Assembly (NCBI GenBank): GCA_018136815.1
Contig: CM030934.1
Location: forward strand, 4,537,587 to 4,601,586
Direction of reading: 5' to 3'
Source: Isochrysis galbana
Taxonomy: Eukaryota; Haptophyta; Isochrysidales; Isochrysidaceae
Length of the DNA: 64,000 nucleotides
Positions 21,578 through 32,033 of the stretch are shown in pieces (positions within the stretch are counted from its first letter, which is position 1; each line of letters starts with the position of its first letter). A program made the position numbers and the translations under genes. The notes beneath the pieces are model-generated. The model searched no databases, had not been told where the DNA came from, and worked only from the letters and a program-made list of their open reading frames with translations.

Positions 21578-23319
21578 ATGGGGCGGGCGCCGTCGGTGGT
21601 GCTTCACACTGCCGTCTCTCTCTCTCTGCTGAGTGGCGCGGCCGCGGTGCTTTGCGGGCCATCAGTCGCGGGTCCACCCAGCAGACTGCTCGCGCACGTC
21701 GCCCTCGACTCGCTCGGCGTCGTTCTGCAGGTCCTCGAAGCCATCTTCTCGCCTTCTTCTCTCTCCCTCTCACTCCCTCTTCTCTTCTCTCTCCCCCTCT
21801 CCCTCTCTCTCCTCTCTCCCTCTCTTTCCCTCCCTCCCTCCCTCTCCTCCTCTCCTTGCGCCCTCCACGCTCTCGAAATGCCTTGATAGAGGCAGCTTCT
21901 TCCTCTCCTTCCCTCCCCTCCATTCCACCCTAGCACATCCGACCCAACCCAACCCAACCCCTCTGACATCCCTCCCTTCTCTCTCTCTCTTCTTGCGCTC
22001 TCTCCCCTCGCTCTTCCCTCGCTCCTTCCCTTCCTCCCTTCTTCCCTCTCCCCTCTGACACCCCCTCTCTCCGCGCTGCGGTTTCGGTGCACCAGGTGGG
22101 AGATTCCTTATTGCCATCAGCAGGACGAGGCCTCTTCATCACACTCGACGAGGGGGTGGAGGAGGCGATCATCCCGTCGGGCACGCCGATATGCGGGTAC
22201 TGCGATGGATTGCTCGTCGAGCAGGCTGTCGGTGACAAGGTCCGACTAACGGGGAGGAGCGTTCATGGAGGGAGCGAGAGAGTGGGGGCCAGGGTGGCGG
22301 GAAGGACGAACAGCGAGGACGCGCTTGAAGGTCTCCTTGCTCACGTCGGCACGGCCTCTCCCGCCCGCCTCGGGACGAATACATATCCAGAGCCACCACT
22401 ACCAGGTTCACCACCGCGGCTTCCCTGTGCCTGCACAGGCGGTCCCATTTGCCTTTGGTGACGCGCAGCAGCTCGTGCTCCACGACGGCGAGCTCAAGCC
22501 TCTGCAGCGGGCCATCACCGACTCGGGGGCGAGCGAGCTCTGGGCGCACTCGATGCGCAGATATGGCCCAAACGGCGAGGGTATCTCTGTAGTACCAGAC
22601 TCTATCACGCGGCGGGTGCTCGTGCCGATGGAGGAGGCCGTCGCATCGCAGGTCGAGGCCGAGGCGGCCGCTTATGAGGCTGAGCTGGCCGCGGCGCAGA
22701 GCCAGGGTGGCGCACCGGTGGAGGGAGCCGACGACAGATCTGAGGGCGACGGGGTCCTTGAGATTGACGAGGAGGACCTCGATGCCATGGAACTGCCGCA
22801 GCTAGGTTTCGAGGAGCTGGGTCAGTACTGTAACGACCTCGCCTTTTCAAAGGACATGATTGGTGAGGAGCACGCTGTCTTCGAGTACGAGGTACAGGCA
22901 TGCTCTGCGCGAGGGCGCGTACGTGGGAGGGTGCATGCCGTCGCGACGAGGCGCTCAATGCGAGCAAATCGCCTTGTTATTGCATCCCCTGCTATGTCGC
23001 ACTGGGTGAGGCCCTCGCCGTGATGCTGTAGAGGTTGTCCAAGCGTTTCATCCTCGCCTTGGCCCCTTAGGAGGCGTCTGAACGACTCAATTGCCTGTTG
23101 CTCGTTTGGCAGCTAGGCGTCATGCCGGCTTCGGAGAAGGCTGCTCGGGCCGGTGAGGATCCTGAACCTAGCGGCACCCTGGTCCCAAGTCAAGTCGTCT
23201 TGGTAACATCGCGGGACGTTCGCTTGAATGAGCCAGGAAGGTCGTTCGAGGTGGGAGCTAGGTATGGGCTCCAATACTGGAGGGTCTTGCAAGAGTTGGG
23301 CCAACTGCATGCCTCGTGA
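21578..23319 (+). CDS. SET-domain protein (four exons)
   Basis: Likely a protein lysine methyltransferase using S-adenosylmethionine. Exons are 21578-21730, 22096-22239, 22439-22891 and 23113-23319, all joined in phase 0, giving 318 residues. Exon 1 begins with a hydrophobic leader (VVLHTAVSLSLLSGAAAVL) that looks like a signal sequence or membrane anchor. Exon 2 carries the SET-N hallmark SAGRGLFITLDEG followed by IPSGTPICGY. Exon 3 continues with an acidic, Ala/Glu-rich insert (about residues 180-220), then ELGQYCNDLAF, which fits the NH/ND substrate-pocket motif. Exon 4 has VVLVTSRDVRLNEPGRSFEV then YGLQYW, matching the SET-C 'I..GEEL..DYG..YW' pattern. The canonical GEE is replaced by NEPGRSF, so catalytic activity is uncertain. 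Intron 1 is a 365-bp pyrimidine-rich stretch. Confidence 0.75.
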
Positions 23320-23679
23320 TGAATGGAAAGCACGGTCCATCAGCTCCACAAGCATATTTTTCACTAGAGGAAGGAAAAACGCTTGTAGCGCCTCTGCATC
23401 TGCCAAGTTACAACGGCTTGGGTTTCGCTCTGGCGGTTGGATTGTTATTTTCGGTCAGCCGAGTTGCTAGCCACTCTTGCTAGCGCAAAGTGGTAGTCCT
23501 CTTACGCTGTAGGCTTACTCTTACTTTGCGTTCAAGCGTTCAAGCCCTGCGAATTGCTTCTTGCTTGCTTAGGCCGCGTTCGGTCGAAAGTGGGATGGGC
23601 ACTCGATTGAGCTATCAAATGTCAACGGCCGCGCTTCACGGCATAGCCGCTGCTCCGGGCTACGCCCGACCAGAATCAA
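23320..23679. other. 3' flank, no gene seen
   Basis: Nothing supportable. GGCCGCGTTCGGTCGAAAGTGG near 23571 resembles GGCCGCGTTCCGTCGAATGGG near 43939. Confidence 0.35.
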
Positions 23680-23885
23680 CTATCAGTAAAACTGATAGGG
23701 TCATGGGGGGACCCGCACCCACTGGGGGTCTGGGTGAGATTGTTGAATGCCCAGCCCCTGCCAGAGCAGGCGGGGGCGGAGGTTGATTGTACAGGCCCAC
23801 CCCCAACCCGGGTGGTGTCCGCGGTTGAAAGAGGGGGGCGCGAGGCCCCCTTTGACCCCCACTTATAAAAGTAGGTGGCGATGCC
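23680..23885 (+). repeat. Hairpin-CATGG site 2 plus R1 repeat copy
   Basis: Arms CTATCAGT and ACTGATAG around AAA (23680-23698) are followed by GGTCATGGGGGG, then an R1 copy. That copy runs from GGGGGTCTGGGTGAGATTG through CAGCCCCTGCCAGA, ACAGGCCCACC and GGGGGGCGCGAGGCCCCC to CCCACTTATAAAAGTAGG. Confidence 0.65.
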
Positions 23886-24312
23886 AGTGGAGAGGTAGTA
23901 GATACCGGACTCCTAGCTAGTAAGTGTTTGGCCCTGAATTTTCAAATGCTTTTCTTTCAACGCCAAACTCAGGCCGTGATCTCAATGAGAACTTCATGGA
24001 ATCACACGAATGAATAAAATAATTGATGTCGGTCGGCGCTTGGAATGAGGCCAGACCCAAGTCTGACGGAGTATTTTAGAGCAAATCAATCACCACAAGA
24101 CAAATGGCCACTGACCACCGATGCCGTGCCTCATGGAGATGGGAGAGTGGGGTGGCGGCCATGGATGTAGTCGGTGCAGTTATGGTGCGCTTAGCGCGAC
24201 TGTAGCGCACGGCGGGACATGGGCGGCGTAGACGGCAACGTGCAAGTGCTAGTCGATCAGGCGTGAGGTGCTTACAAGCCGCAGATCCTTGCGTCCAACC
24301 TCGCATCGCAGA
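23886..24312. other. Intergenic, no gene seen
   Basis: Contains a CCCTGAATTTTCAAATGCTTTT-like repeat end at 23932. Otherwise it is probable 3' flank of the minus-strand gene that ends at 24313. Confidence 0.35.
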
Positions 24313-25569
24313 CTAACCGCTAGCGCTGGCGCACGGCAGCGTCCCGGAGTGCCGAATCGTGTCCTTCACCGCCACAGTTTTCGGCGGCACAATCAGGGTC
24401 GGCACTAGCCGCGCGACCGTTTTGTTGTCAAATTCAGCGGACCGTGGCTGGATGGGCTCCCGGCGCTGAACACGTGATGGCCGGCCATTCTTGCAAACCT
24501 CATAAGCCCGCGAAGTCGGCCGCACAAGCGCCGTCTGCATCGAGTTGAACTCCCCTCGCGACGGAGCACTCGCTGGCGATCGCGACGTGCTAGGGTCAGA
24601 TAGTAGGTCCTGTGCCTCATGCATGTCCTGCGAGATGTGCGTCAAAGCTCGCGGCTGCGTCCACCGTGCTGCACCGATCGCATCGTTCTGCCGATATGCG
24701 CTGGTAGCGGCGCCCCCCTCGCGCGCGTTGCGCAGAAACCGGCCGCCAAGCGCGGGCATCATGGGGCGCACTGGCGCCGGGCGTACACTCGTACCCCACT
24801 GACTCGCCCAGTCCAAGCTGGAGGTGACGCGACGCTCGAGCGAATACGCCCCAAGAGTTGAAGTACCGGAAATACCTTCGACGGGTCCTCCACCGGCCCA
24901 GCTCGCCGTGGGGAGAAGGGCCGAGTCTGGCCGTCGCCTCTGCACGTCGACGAGAATGGCCGCGGCAGCTGCCTGCGCCGCCTGTCGCCCCTGAGTCTGC
25001 GGCATTGCCCCCACATGCGACGCCGATCCCATGCGTGGCATCCTGTCCGCACAGCACATCGCCGCTCCAGCGGACGAGCTTCTATCCGTCGGCCTGTCGC
25101 GCGTCCAAGGCCGACCGCGCCTCTCCACCCCATCGCGCGTGGCGCCCGGCTTCGATTGGTATGGCGAGGGGTATGGCGAGGGGTTGCTGCATAAGGGCGC
25201 GGCTATAAACCACGGAGCAGAAGCGGACACCTCACTCGGCCCGCACGAGGACGTGCCGCCGCATGTCCCATCCTCGGATGCGTCACCGCTGCTGCCATTG
25301 CCGCCGCAGCTCAAAGCGGTGGGCACACCCGGCTCGATGGGAGGGACAGGCTTGAGATGCGGTGAGATGAGCAGGCCTGAGGAGCTCACTGGCACACGGG
25401 CTTTTGCAGGAGGCGGCATCACAAGCTGCGTGTCGGCGAGCGAGCGCTCAAATGGCAGGGCACACCCGCCCATCATCGGCACGACGGCTGCGTTGCGTGT
25501 TGGCGGAAGAGCGTCAACCCGACAGTGGACGGCAGGCCTCGGCGCTCCCAACTCATCGGATTGCGGTTG
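24313..25569 (-). CDS. Unidentified Pro/Ser/Arg-rich protein, N-terminus lost in the assembly gap
   Basis: I do not recognise the family. The minus-strand frame stays open for 419 codons from the edge of the N run to the stop at 24313. Composition is natural rather than repetitive: SLERRVTSSLDWASQWGTSV, RPMMPALGGRFLRNAREGG, TQPRALTHISQDMHEAQDLL, and a C-terminal block with charged residues and hydrophobic strands (NKTVARLVPTLIVPPKTVAV). A short tandem SPYPSPYQ lies mid-protein. It looks largely disordered, perhaps a scaffold or regulatory protein. Its 5' end must lie in or beyond the N run at 25570-25669. What now follows the gap is an inverted copy of a different gene, so the true upstream sequence is probably missing from this assembly. 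Confidence 0.6.
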   Translation of the reverse strand, partial: QPQSDELGAPRPAVHCRVDALPPTRNAAVVPMMGGCALPFERSLADTQLVMPPPAKARVPVSSSGLLISPHLKPVPPIEPGVPTALSCGGNGSSGDASEDGTCGGTSSCGPSEVSASAPWFIAAPLCSNPSPYPSPYQSKPGATRDGVERRGRPWTRDRPTDRSSSAGAAMCCADRMPRMGSASHVGAMPQTQGRQAAQAAAAAILVDVQRRRPDSALLPTASWAGGGPVEGISGTSTLGAYSLERRVTSSLDWASQWGTSVRPAPVRPMMPALGGRFLRNAREGGAATSAYRQNDAIGAARWTQPRALTHISQDMHEAQDLLSDPSTSRSPASAPSRGEFNSMQTALVRPTSRAYEVCKNGRPSRVQRREPIQPRSAEFDNKTVARLVPTLIVPPKTVAVKDTIRHSGTLPCASASG

Positions 25570-25669
25570 NNNNNNNNNNNNNNNNNNNNNNNNNNNNNNN
25601 NNNNNNNNNNNNNNNNNNNNNNNNNNNNNNNNNNNNNNNNNNNNNNNNNNNNNNNNNNNNNNNNNNNNN
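25570..25669. other. Assembly gap (100 N)
   Basis: Exactly 100 N, the conventional length for a gap of unknown size. Sequence continuity and orientation across it should not be trusted. Confidence 0.99.
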
Positions 25670-26033
25670 TGGTCCTGAGGACGAGAATGGCGTGAGCATC
25701 TCCGAGAATATTCAGGAGCACCCTGGCCCTCCCGATAATGCAGTGAAGCTGGAATCGATCGATTTGCAGACAGATGACAAGCATATACAGCCTGCCGCTT
25801 CTCAACAATCTTTTTTAGAGCATGAGAAGCTCTGCACCGCCGACCTTTCTCAAGAGAGAATTGTGATTCTTTGTCCTCAGCCCTTATCCTTGAGCAAGAA
25901 GTCCTATCGAATTTGGAGCGATACATCAGTGGAGATGGAGGTAGCGAAACTCCCCATCAAGAACGACGGCGACAACAGTTTACTGCTACAGAAAACGGCC
26001 GTGCCGATAGCAACCTTTGTGTTTGCCTGATGC
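25670..26033 (+). pseudogene. Truncated inverted copy of the 33605-34594 gene (C-terminal third)
   Basis: Starting at the gap edge the plus strand encodes the last ~120 residues of the protein at 33605-34594, from PEDENGVSISENIQEHPG to the stop after TFVFA. The only residue change noticed is Leu for Pro before SQERIVIL. Homology continues through the 3' flank to about 26560. There is no start or upstream half, so it cannot be functional as assembled. Confidence 0.85.
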
Positions 26034-26560
26034 TTGAACACAACTTGGCTGCCACAAGACTTGCTTGATTGGCCGTCGTTATTACCACTTGGCTGAAATT
26101 CTTTTGATGTCATTGCCGGCGCACGCCTTCCCTCTAGATGTGCATGCGGTGCAGAGCAGCAACTACGCCCTGCTCGAGCTCATGCCTAGGTCATCCTGCG
26201 CATATCCCGCGCAACAGTGCATGGTGGACGTGCTTTGTAGATAGATCTTGGGGGGGGGGGGGGGGGAGGGATGGACCTGCTTTGTAGATCTTGGCTGATT
26301 GATACGATGGCGGTGGAGATGATCATGCATTATGTCGCGGTCTCTCGCTTCTAATCATAATGCTATCTATCAACCCTTGCTTTGCCGTTGCCAGGTTGCC
26401 ATTTGGCGCTGGCGTGAGGGGTTACGTAGGGTGGCGGGGCAGAGTAGGGTCAACACTGCAAGTAGCAGCTTGTCTATACTTATAGTGGTATTTTTTTGGG
26501 TCTATGCTCATACAATCGTTGTGGATCTCAAAGAGTGTATGACTTCCGCATGAGAATCCA
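25670..26560. repeat. Inverted repeat arm, partner of 33045-33965
   Basis: Reverse complement of 33045-33965 at high identity, including a poly-G run (26252-26266) opposite a poly-C run (33359-33375). Small indels occur, such as about 12-15 bases missing near 26066 and a slightly different stretch near 26480. The arm stops exactly at the N gap. Confidence 0.9.
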
Positions 26561-27780
26561 AGTAGGGCGGTCAAACAATAAACCTTCTAATATTCTTACC
26601 GCACTCACGGCGAATGGAACCACTACCTACTACTCGTAGCACGTAGCATAAATTTTTAACAAATTTTTATGGGTCGCGGCGCGGCAAAGGAACGGGACTA
26701 GCGCTCACTCAAGACAGGACTCCCTGCCGCGGCAAGCGCAAGCATCCGTCCCCCTTATGCCACCCAGCTCTTCACTAGCTTTCTACCTGCGCTAGCCGGA
26801 GCGCCCCTCCCTCCACACTCAGACAGCCCCCCACGCCAAGATCCTGATCTGGTCTCGCAGGCAAGGGGGCCTAATGGGAGGGTGAGAAAAAAATCTTAAA
26901 AACTAGCCGCTCGCGCGACAACTTGTTCACCGAGTCAACTTGTTCACCGCGACAACTTGTTCACCGCGAGTCAACATATTCAGCTCTTGTCGTAAGTCGT
27001 AAGCGCTGCTGTCTACTGTCTACTAATAAAGAGGAGATTATACTGGTAGAGAGCCCGGCGCCTTACGGATACTTGCAGAGGGCCGCGCCACGGCCCCAAT
27101 CTTGCAGCCACTTGTAGAGAGGGCCCAAACTTCTGGCAAGTTGGGCCAGCCACCCAAACTTGCAGAACAAGTTGTACAAGTATTGGCCTGGGCCTAGCCA
27201 GGAACCAGGGGCCCTGGCCCAGGGGCGTGAGATAGGGGATAGGGGGGGTAAGAGTGAATGATGTCCCTATTCGGGTGTCCGTCCCGACCCCTCAGGGGCC
27301 GGCAATCAATATACGCCTTCTTTGTCTTAGTTTGAGCGGACTATATTATGTTCCTGATGCCTAACTCGGTCGCCGTTTGCGCCAGTGCTTCCGAGATCTC
27401 CCCAAGTTGAAATCTTTGTCGACCGTGTATAGGGGGGTGATCATCTTACGCAAATGCTTGTTGCTCGGGGCGTGTAGCCCAAGTCTCTCTCTCTGAGTCT
27501 TCAGGCGTTGGAAGAAGCCAAGAAGCCCACTTTCGCCTTGACTAGCAAGTGTTACCTCGAGAAGATGGCTCTTACGAATTGCTTTCACCGATCTGGCTTC
27601 CGCATTCCCGTAGTGGATGTTGTAGAAGTCCGTTAGTATGTATTATGTAGTATGTACCTCCTACCTCCTAATGGGAGGGTGAGGAGCAACTCCTCAAAGA
27701 GGACCTTTGGGGAAGGAGATGTCTGAGTGGGGGCGCTATACCCTTGCGCTAGGCATGGGCACATGGGCAGCGACGCCGCC
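26561..27780. other. Repeat-rich spacer
   Basis: Holds a TAGGGCGGTCAAAC repeat end (26573), a tandem CGACAACTTGTTCACCG-type repeat (26915-26985) and a minus-strand open frame 27588-27361 reading SGLLGFFQRLKTQRERLGL and RKMITPLYTVDKDFNLG. The last is protein-like but unrecognised and is probably a fragment. Confidence 0.45.
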
Positions 27781-27789
27781 TCAAGACAT

Positions 27790-28165
27790 GTCCTCCCTGT
27801 TGTCTTGAGTCGAAATTTTTGGTGCTTGAAACAGAGGGCGATGGGCGTTTGTGCTTCTTGGGTTGGTTGTAGTTGGAAGAGGGGGAGTTGGAGAGGGAGA
27901 GGGAGTGAAGTGTTGAAAGAGGGCCCAAGGCAGGGCACTGAGTTGTAGGTACTTGTGGCCCACAAGAGTGGGGTGAAAACGAGAAGTGTATCAACATGGG
28001 TCTTTAGTTGAAATTTTTGGCGCTTTGACTTTGAACAGAGGGCGAGGGGGTTCGGTCGGGGATCGTGCTGTTTGGGTTGGTTGTAGTGTGAAGGGGGACT
28101 GGGACTAGGAGAGGGAGTCTAGTGCGTTGAAAGAGGGTCCAAGGCAGGGCACTGGGTTGTAGGGA
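27790..28165. repeat. Two tandem units of about 200 bp
   Basis: GAAATTTTTGG...ACAGAGGGCGA...GGGTTGGTTGTAGT...GTTGAAAGAGGG...CAAGGCAGGGCACTG occurs at 27812-27942 and again at 28010-28156. The units are diverged by substitutions and indels. Confidence 0.8.
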
Positions 28166-28280
28166 ATTTCGTGGCGGCAGGTGGCCCCCCCTGGAGGTTT
28201 TTATTGGGCCTCGCGCCACGGTCAAAAAATGCAGCCCAACCCTTACTAATAGTTCAAAAGCCCCCGTTTGACCGCCCTAG
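28150..28280 (+). repeat. GACCGCCCTAG-ended repeat, copy 2
   Basis: TTTCGTGGCGGCAGGTGGCC, GGAGGTTTTTATTGGGC, CACGGTCAAAAAATGCAGCC, CAACCCTTACTAATAGTT and TTTGACCGCCCTAG. It is about 90% identical by eye to 31920-32033. Confidence 0.8.
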
Positions 28281-28295
28281 CCCTAGCAATTGCTA

Positions 28296-28380
28296 CTAGC
28301 AATGTACTTGGCCGGAGGCCAAATACGGATGTACTTGGCCGTATTTGCAGGCCCCAGCACCGTATTTCCCACCCAGGCGA
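28296..28380 (-). repeat. Inverted relative of the 11430-11540 palindromic repeat
   Basis: CCAAATACGGATGTACTTGG, CCGTATTTGCAGGCCCC and ACCGTATTTCCCACCC in the same order as the reverse complement of the 11430 copy. Confidence 0.65.
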
Positions 28381-28711
28381 CTATTTCCTAATCTCCTAAT
28401 CAAGGGATCAATGGGGAACGCGAACGCCGTATCCGAATCATCTCACATCTCACGACGGATTCACGTAGGAGTAAAAGATACGAAAGGCCATTATAAAACT
28501 GATCAGACCCCTCCCTCTCCTCTTGTCTTCTCCTTCTTTCTACTTTATTTTTTTGTTCCCTCCCCCTCCCCTCCCCCCCCCCTCCCGCACACGCCCCCTC
28601 TCCCCCCTCCCCCCCCCCTCCCCCTCGCCCCTTCCCCCTCCCCCTCCCCTTCCCCTTCCCCCCCCCCCCCCGCGCGCGCGACTCCCCCCCATTACGCCAC
28701 ACACGCACACT

Positions 28712-30286
28712 ATGGCTGACGTGGAGCCTCCTCCTGAACGAAAGTCCGCCCGCTCAGAGGGTCGTTCAGAGAGGAGGTCGGCGGACCGCGGGGCGAGCAG
28801 GGAGAGCGAGAGGTACCGGGATGGCCGGCACCGCCGCTCGCGAGACCGCGACTACGACAAGGACTACGAGCGTGATGACCGAGATCGCCACCGAGACCGA
28901 GACAGGGACAAGGAGAGAGACCGGTACCGGGATCGCGACCGCGGTTACGGACGGGATTATGGAGATCACGACCGCGATCGCGATCGTAGAAGAGAACGCG
29001 ATGACCGCGACCGGCGCAGACGCCGCTCACCCAGCCCTGACCCAGAACAGCGCGAGAGGGAGGAGGCGATGCGAGATGACCTCACCGTCCTCGTCCAGCG
29101 CATTCACCCGCGGGCCGACGACTTCGAGATTTTTGAGTTCTTTTCCCAGGCTGGCAAGGTGCGTGATATCAGGCTGATCCGGGACCAAAAGTCCGGCAAG
29201 TCCAAGGGCGTTGGCTACGTCGAGTATAGTGACGTTGAGTCAGTAATGAAGGCTTTGGCGCTCAACGGCATTGCCTTCAAGGGGCAGCCTTTACTCGTGC
29301 AGGCGTCTATGGCCGAAAAGAACAGGCTGGCACAAGCGGCCAAGAACGTTGCGGCAGCAAGTGCTATGTTGGGCGGTTCGGGCATCCCGGAAGAGTCTCG
29401 AAAACTGCTCGTGTCGGAGCTTCACCCTCACATCGCAGCTGATGACCTCCGCGAGGTGTTCTCGCCTTTCGGCGAACTCTTAAGCGTGCAGCTCGGCGTT
29501 GTGCCTCCCGATGCGTCTGGTTCTGGTACCGCTCACGTTGTCTTCGCCAACCTCGACAATGCGAAGGACGCGCAAGTACGCCTGCCGGGGGGAGCGGGAC
29601 ATCCCTGAGGGGTCCATGGCATCTCGTTTACTTGCTGCTACTGCAAGGAGTGGCGATCATGCGCCGTGCCTATTCCTTGCATCGTTAGCGCAATGCGAGC
29701 GTTTGTGGCAGGAAGTTGTTCAGCTGTTGCTTTTACTGACATATCAAACTTGCCTTTGTTGTAGGGCGCAATCAATGGCCTCGAGCTTGCGGGTCGCAAC
29801 ATCGTCGTGCAGTTCATACCTGAGATGTCGCACACAGTGCTACCCGGCGCAAGTATGCTGGGTGGAAGCGCGCTCCTTCTCAACAACCTGTCTAGTTTGT
29901 CAGGCAGTGGGCCTGTCATCCCTAATCTGCCAGCTGCTGGCGCACCCGTCTTGGGCGGCGTAGCAGCTGCGCCACCACCACATCCAGTGGGAGGTACCCC
30001 TTCTCCGTTCGTGCTTCTCAAGAATATGTTCGATCCCAACGGCAAGATGGAGCTTACCGACCCCGACTTTTTCGATGATCTCCACGAGGACGTCCTCGAG
30101 GAAGGAGGAAAGTTTGGTAAGGTCCTTGATGCCAAAATCGTGCGTTCCTCGGCCGGCCATGTCTACCTGCGTTTCGATGCCACTGAGAGCGCCACACGAG
30201 CTGCTGCATCTCTGAATGGCCGATGGTTTGCCGGCAAGCAAGTCGCAGCGGAATTCATCGATGAGGAGGCCTACATGCAAGCCTAA
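28712..30286 (+). CDS. RBM39/CC1-like SR splicing factor (two exons)
   Basis: A nuclear RNA-binding protein that couples 3' splice-site recognition to U2AF/SF1-type partners. Exon 1 is 28712-29575, the intron 29576-29764 (GTACGC...TTGTAG), and exon 2 29765-30286, giving 461 residues. Residues 1-115 are an RS/RD-rich region (DRHRDRDRDKERDRYRDRDR) leading to RRRSPSPDPE. RRM1 (about 122-205) has VLVQRIHP and KGVGYVEY as RNP2 and RNP1. RRM2 (about 230-306) has LLVSELHP and HVVFANL and is split by the intron just before GAINGLELAGR. The C-terminal UHM (about 366-455) starts SPFVLLKNMFDP and ends with GRWFAGKQVAAEFI, which contains the R-x-F motif that binds ULM peptides. Order and length match the CC1-like family. 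The 5' leader is a CT-rich stretch, so ATG 28712 is the natural start. Confidence 0.93.
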
Positions 30287-30900
30287 AGGTGCCGTTCACT
30301 GTTGTTGGGTTGTTGAGACCTCGCAAGTACGGAAGGTTTTTGTGCAACAGTGTCGATACGCCCGATTCCCGTCGAATGGCAGCTACAACAAGAAAGTTAT
30401 GTAGTTGTGCTGTGTTGCCAGCCGTTGCCCAACAAGCTCATGCAAAGCGTGCTGCAGCGCCCTGTAGCCAGCTTAGAGATGCGATGATTGCGCAGTAGTG
30501 CAAGACATTTGCGCAAATATCAGTAAAATTTACGAGAAGGCTGAGCATCGAGATACCAGAGCCGCTGCATCCTGTGCTCCGTGCTTCGAAAAAATAAAGA
30601 TCGCCTTGAAAAGCGCTAAGTAACGCAGACACCGCCCTCTCATCCGGTCACTCACTGCGCCTTCCGCTTACGCCAGTCGTTGCATTGTCTTCGGTTTCAG
30701 GGGGCGCGGCTCATGTGCCATGTGCCATGTGCACTCGGGCTGTCGCTCGCGAGCGCGTTAGCGCACCGCGAGAAGGGGCGCGCTCTTTGCGCTCTCGCGT
30801 TGGCACTTCATCTGTTTGCTCCATCACCGACCGCTCGAATTTTATTTTCGAGGCTTTGGCAGCGGGGAGGAGCTCCTAAAAGTATGGGAGGCGGCTGCCA
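30287..30900. other. 3' flank, no gene seen
   Basis: Probable 3' UTR (AATAAA near 30593), then GC-rich spacer without coding support. Confidence 0.4.
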
Positions 30901-30901
30901 A

Positions 30902-31149
30902 CTATCGTTGAAACGATAGGGTCATGGAGCGCGCGCCGCCTCTCCCCCTCGCTGCCACTGCCCTCACCGCGATGGACGAAGCAATGATAGACACGCCGCT
31001 GTCGGCCCAAACAAAGCGACCGCGTCAGGACGACCCCCCTAGCCAGGTGGGCACAAGAGCCGGCAAGAAGGGAGGCTTGTTGCATAACAAGCCGTTCAAA
31101 AATTTCTTTCAGTTTCAATCCCATTTACCACCAAGGCGGGAAAAATAGT
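30902..31149 (+). mobile_element. Hairpin-CATGG site 3 with short MERA ORF
   Basis: Arms CTATCGTT and AACGATAG around GA (30902-30919) are followed by GGTCATGGAGCGCGC. The ATG at 30924 opens a 74-residue frame starting MERAPPLPLAATALTAMDEA, with a later basic patch KRPRQDD. The same hairpin-plus-MERA arrangement occurs at 35193 and 48791, so this is probably the 5' end of a repeated element rather than a host gene. Confidence 0.5.
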
Positions 31150-31303
31150 TTCGTTACACGTCTTCAGCGTGGTATGGTCAAGTACAATGGGTGGAATTGC
31201 ACGAGAAAGCAACGAACGGACGGCAAAACCAACGCTGACAAATTCCAAGGACTGAGAACTGGATCCCAGAGGCTTCGTAAGCCCCCGTGGGATATGAGAA
31301 AAT

Positions 31304-31750
31304 TTAACTGGATAAACAACGCCAGCGGCAGAAAATGATTTCTGCTCTGGGTGGTGGGTTCCCGCGAGATGCGCTATGAGGCGCTCTGGCAGGATCTTGG
31401 CCTTTCCTGCCCGCCGCAGCGTAGAGCGCCACGACAAGGCCCGTCCTGAGGCCACCCACGGGTCTCGCCTCATCGATCAATGCCGGATCTGGCACTGTCC
31501 GAGAGAGGATGGCCGCGTAGGCAGCCTCAATGCGCAGGCTCGTCAGCCACGCGTGGACGGCCGCGTTGGCGAGCTGGTCCTGGTTCTCGATGCCGAGTTC
31601 GAGAGAGGGCGAATCCTGCGAGGGGCGGGTCGGGATGGTCGGGATGGGGCCTCTGGTAGCCAGGGTAGCCGCGTGCGCTCGCTGTGAGGAGCTGGGTGGG
31701 CTGCGCGGGCAATGATGCCAAAGGGTCAGGGGGTGGTCGGACTGTCGGCA
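31304..31750 (-). pseudogene. Coding-like fragment, minus strand
   Basis: The minus-strand frame reads LELGIENQDQLANAAVHAWL, TSLRIEAAYAAILSRTVPDP and LIDEARPVGGLRTGLVVALY. The helical, protein-like composition suggests a fragment of a real protein, but no family is recognised and neither end looks natural. It sits between the MERA element and a GACCGCCCTAG repeat. Confidence 0.3.
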
Positions 31751-31811
31751 GCCCGACACGGCGCTGCATCGGGCGGGAATCAAATGCCGAATGTAGCTTA
31801 GATATAGAGGA

Positions 31812-32033
31812 ACCGATCCCCCCGCGGGCGCGACCGCCAATTCTTTACGGGTAGAGCGTGAGCGCGCGTGACGGAGGGGGCGAGAGGGGGGGCGAATCGC
31901 ACCATTTCTTGGCGAAGATTTTCGTAGCGTCAGGTAGCCCCCCCGGGAGGTTTTTTATTGGGCATCGCGCCACGGTCAAAAAATGCAGCCCAACCCTTAC
32001 TAGTAGTTAAAAAGCCCTGTTTGACCGCCCTAG
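31812..32033 (+). repeat. GACCGCCCTAG-ended repeat, copy 3
   Basis: Full-length relative of 6555-6791. Begins GCGCGACCGCCAATTCTTTA, ends TTTGACCGCCCTAG at 32033. Confidence 0.75.

Noticed and set aside
28400-28708. Gly/Arg-rich minus-strand frame before the RBM39 gene
   Set aside because: It is the antisense of the C/T-rich leader.
31376-31687. Plus-strand frame opposite the minus-strand fragment at 31.3-31.7 kb
   Set aside because: Arg/Gly-biased; the minus strand has the more natural composition, though neither is certain.
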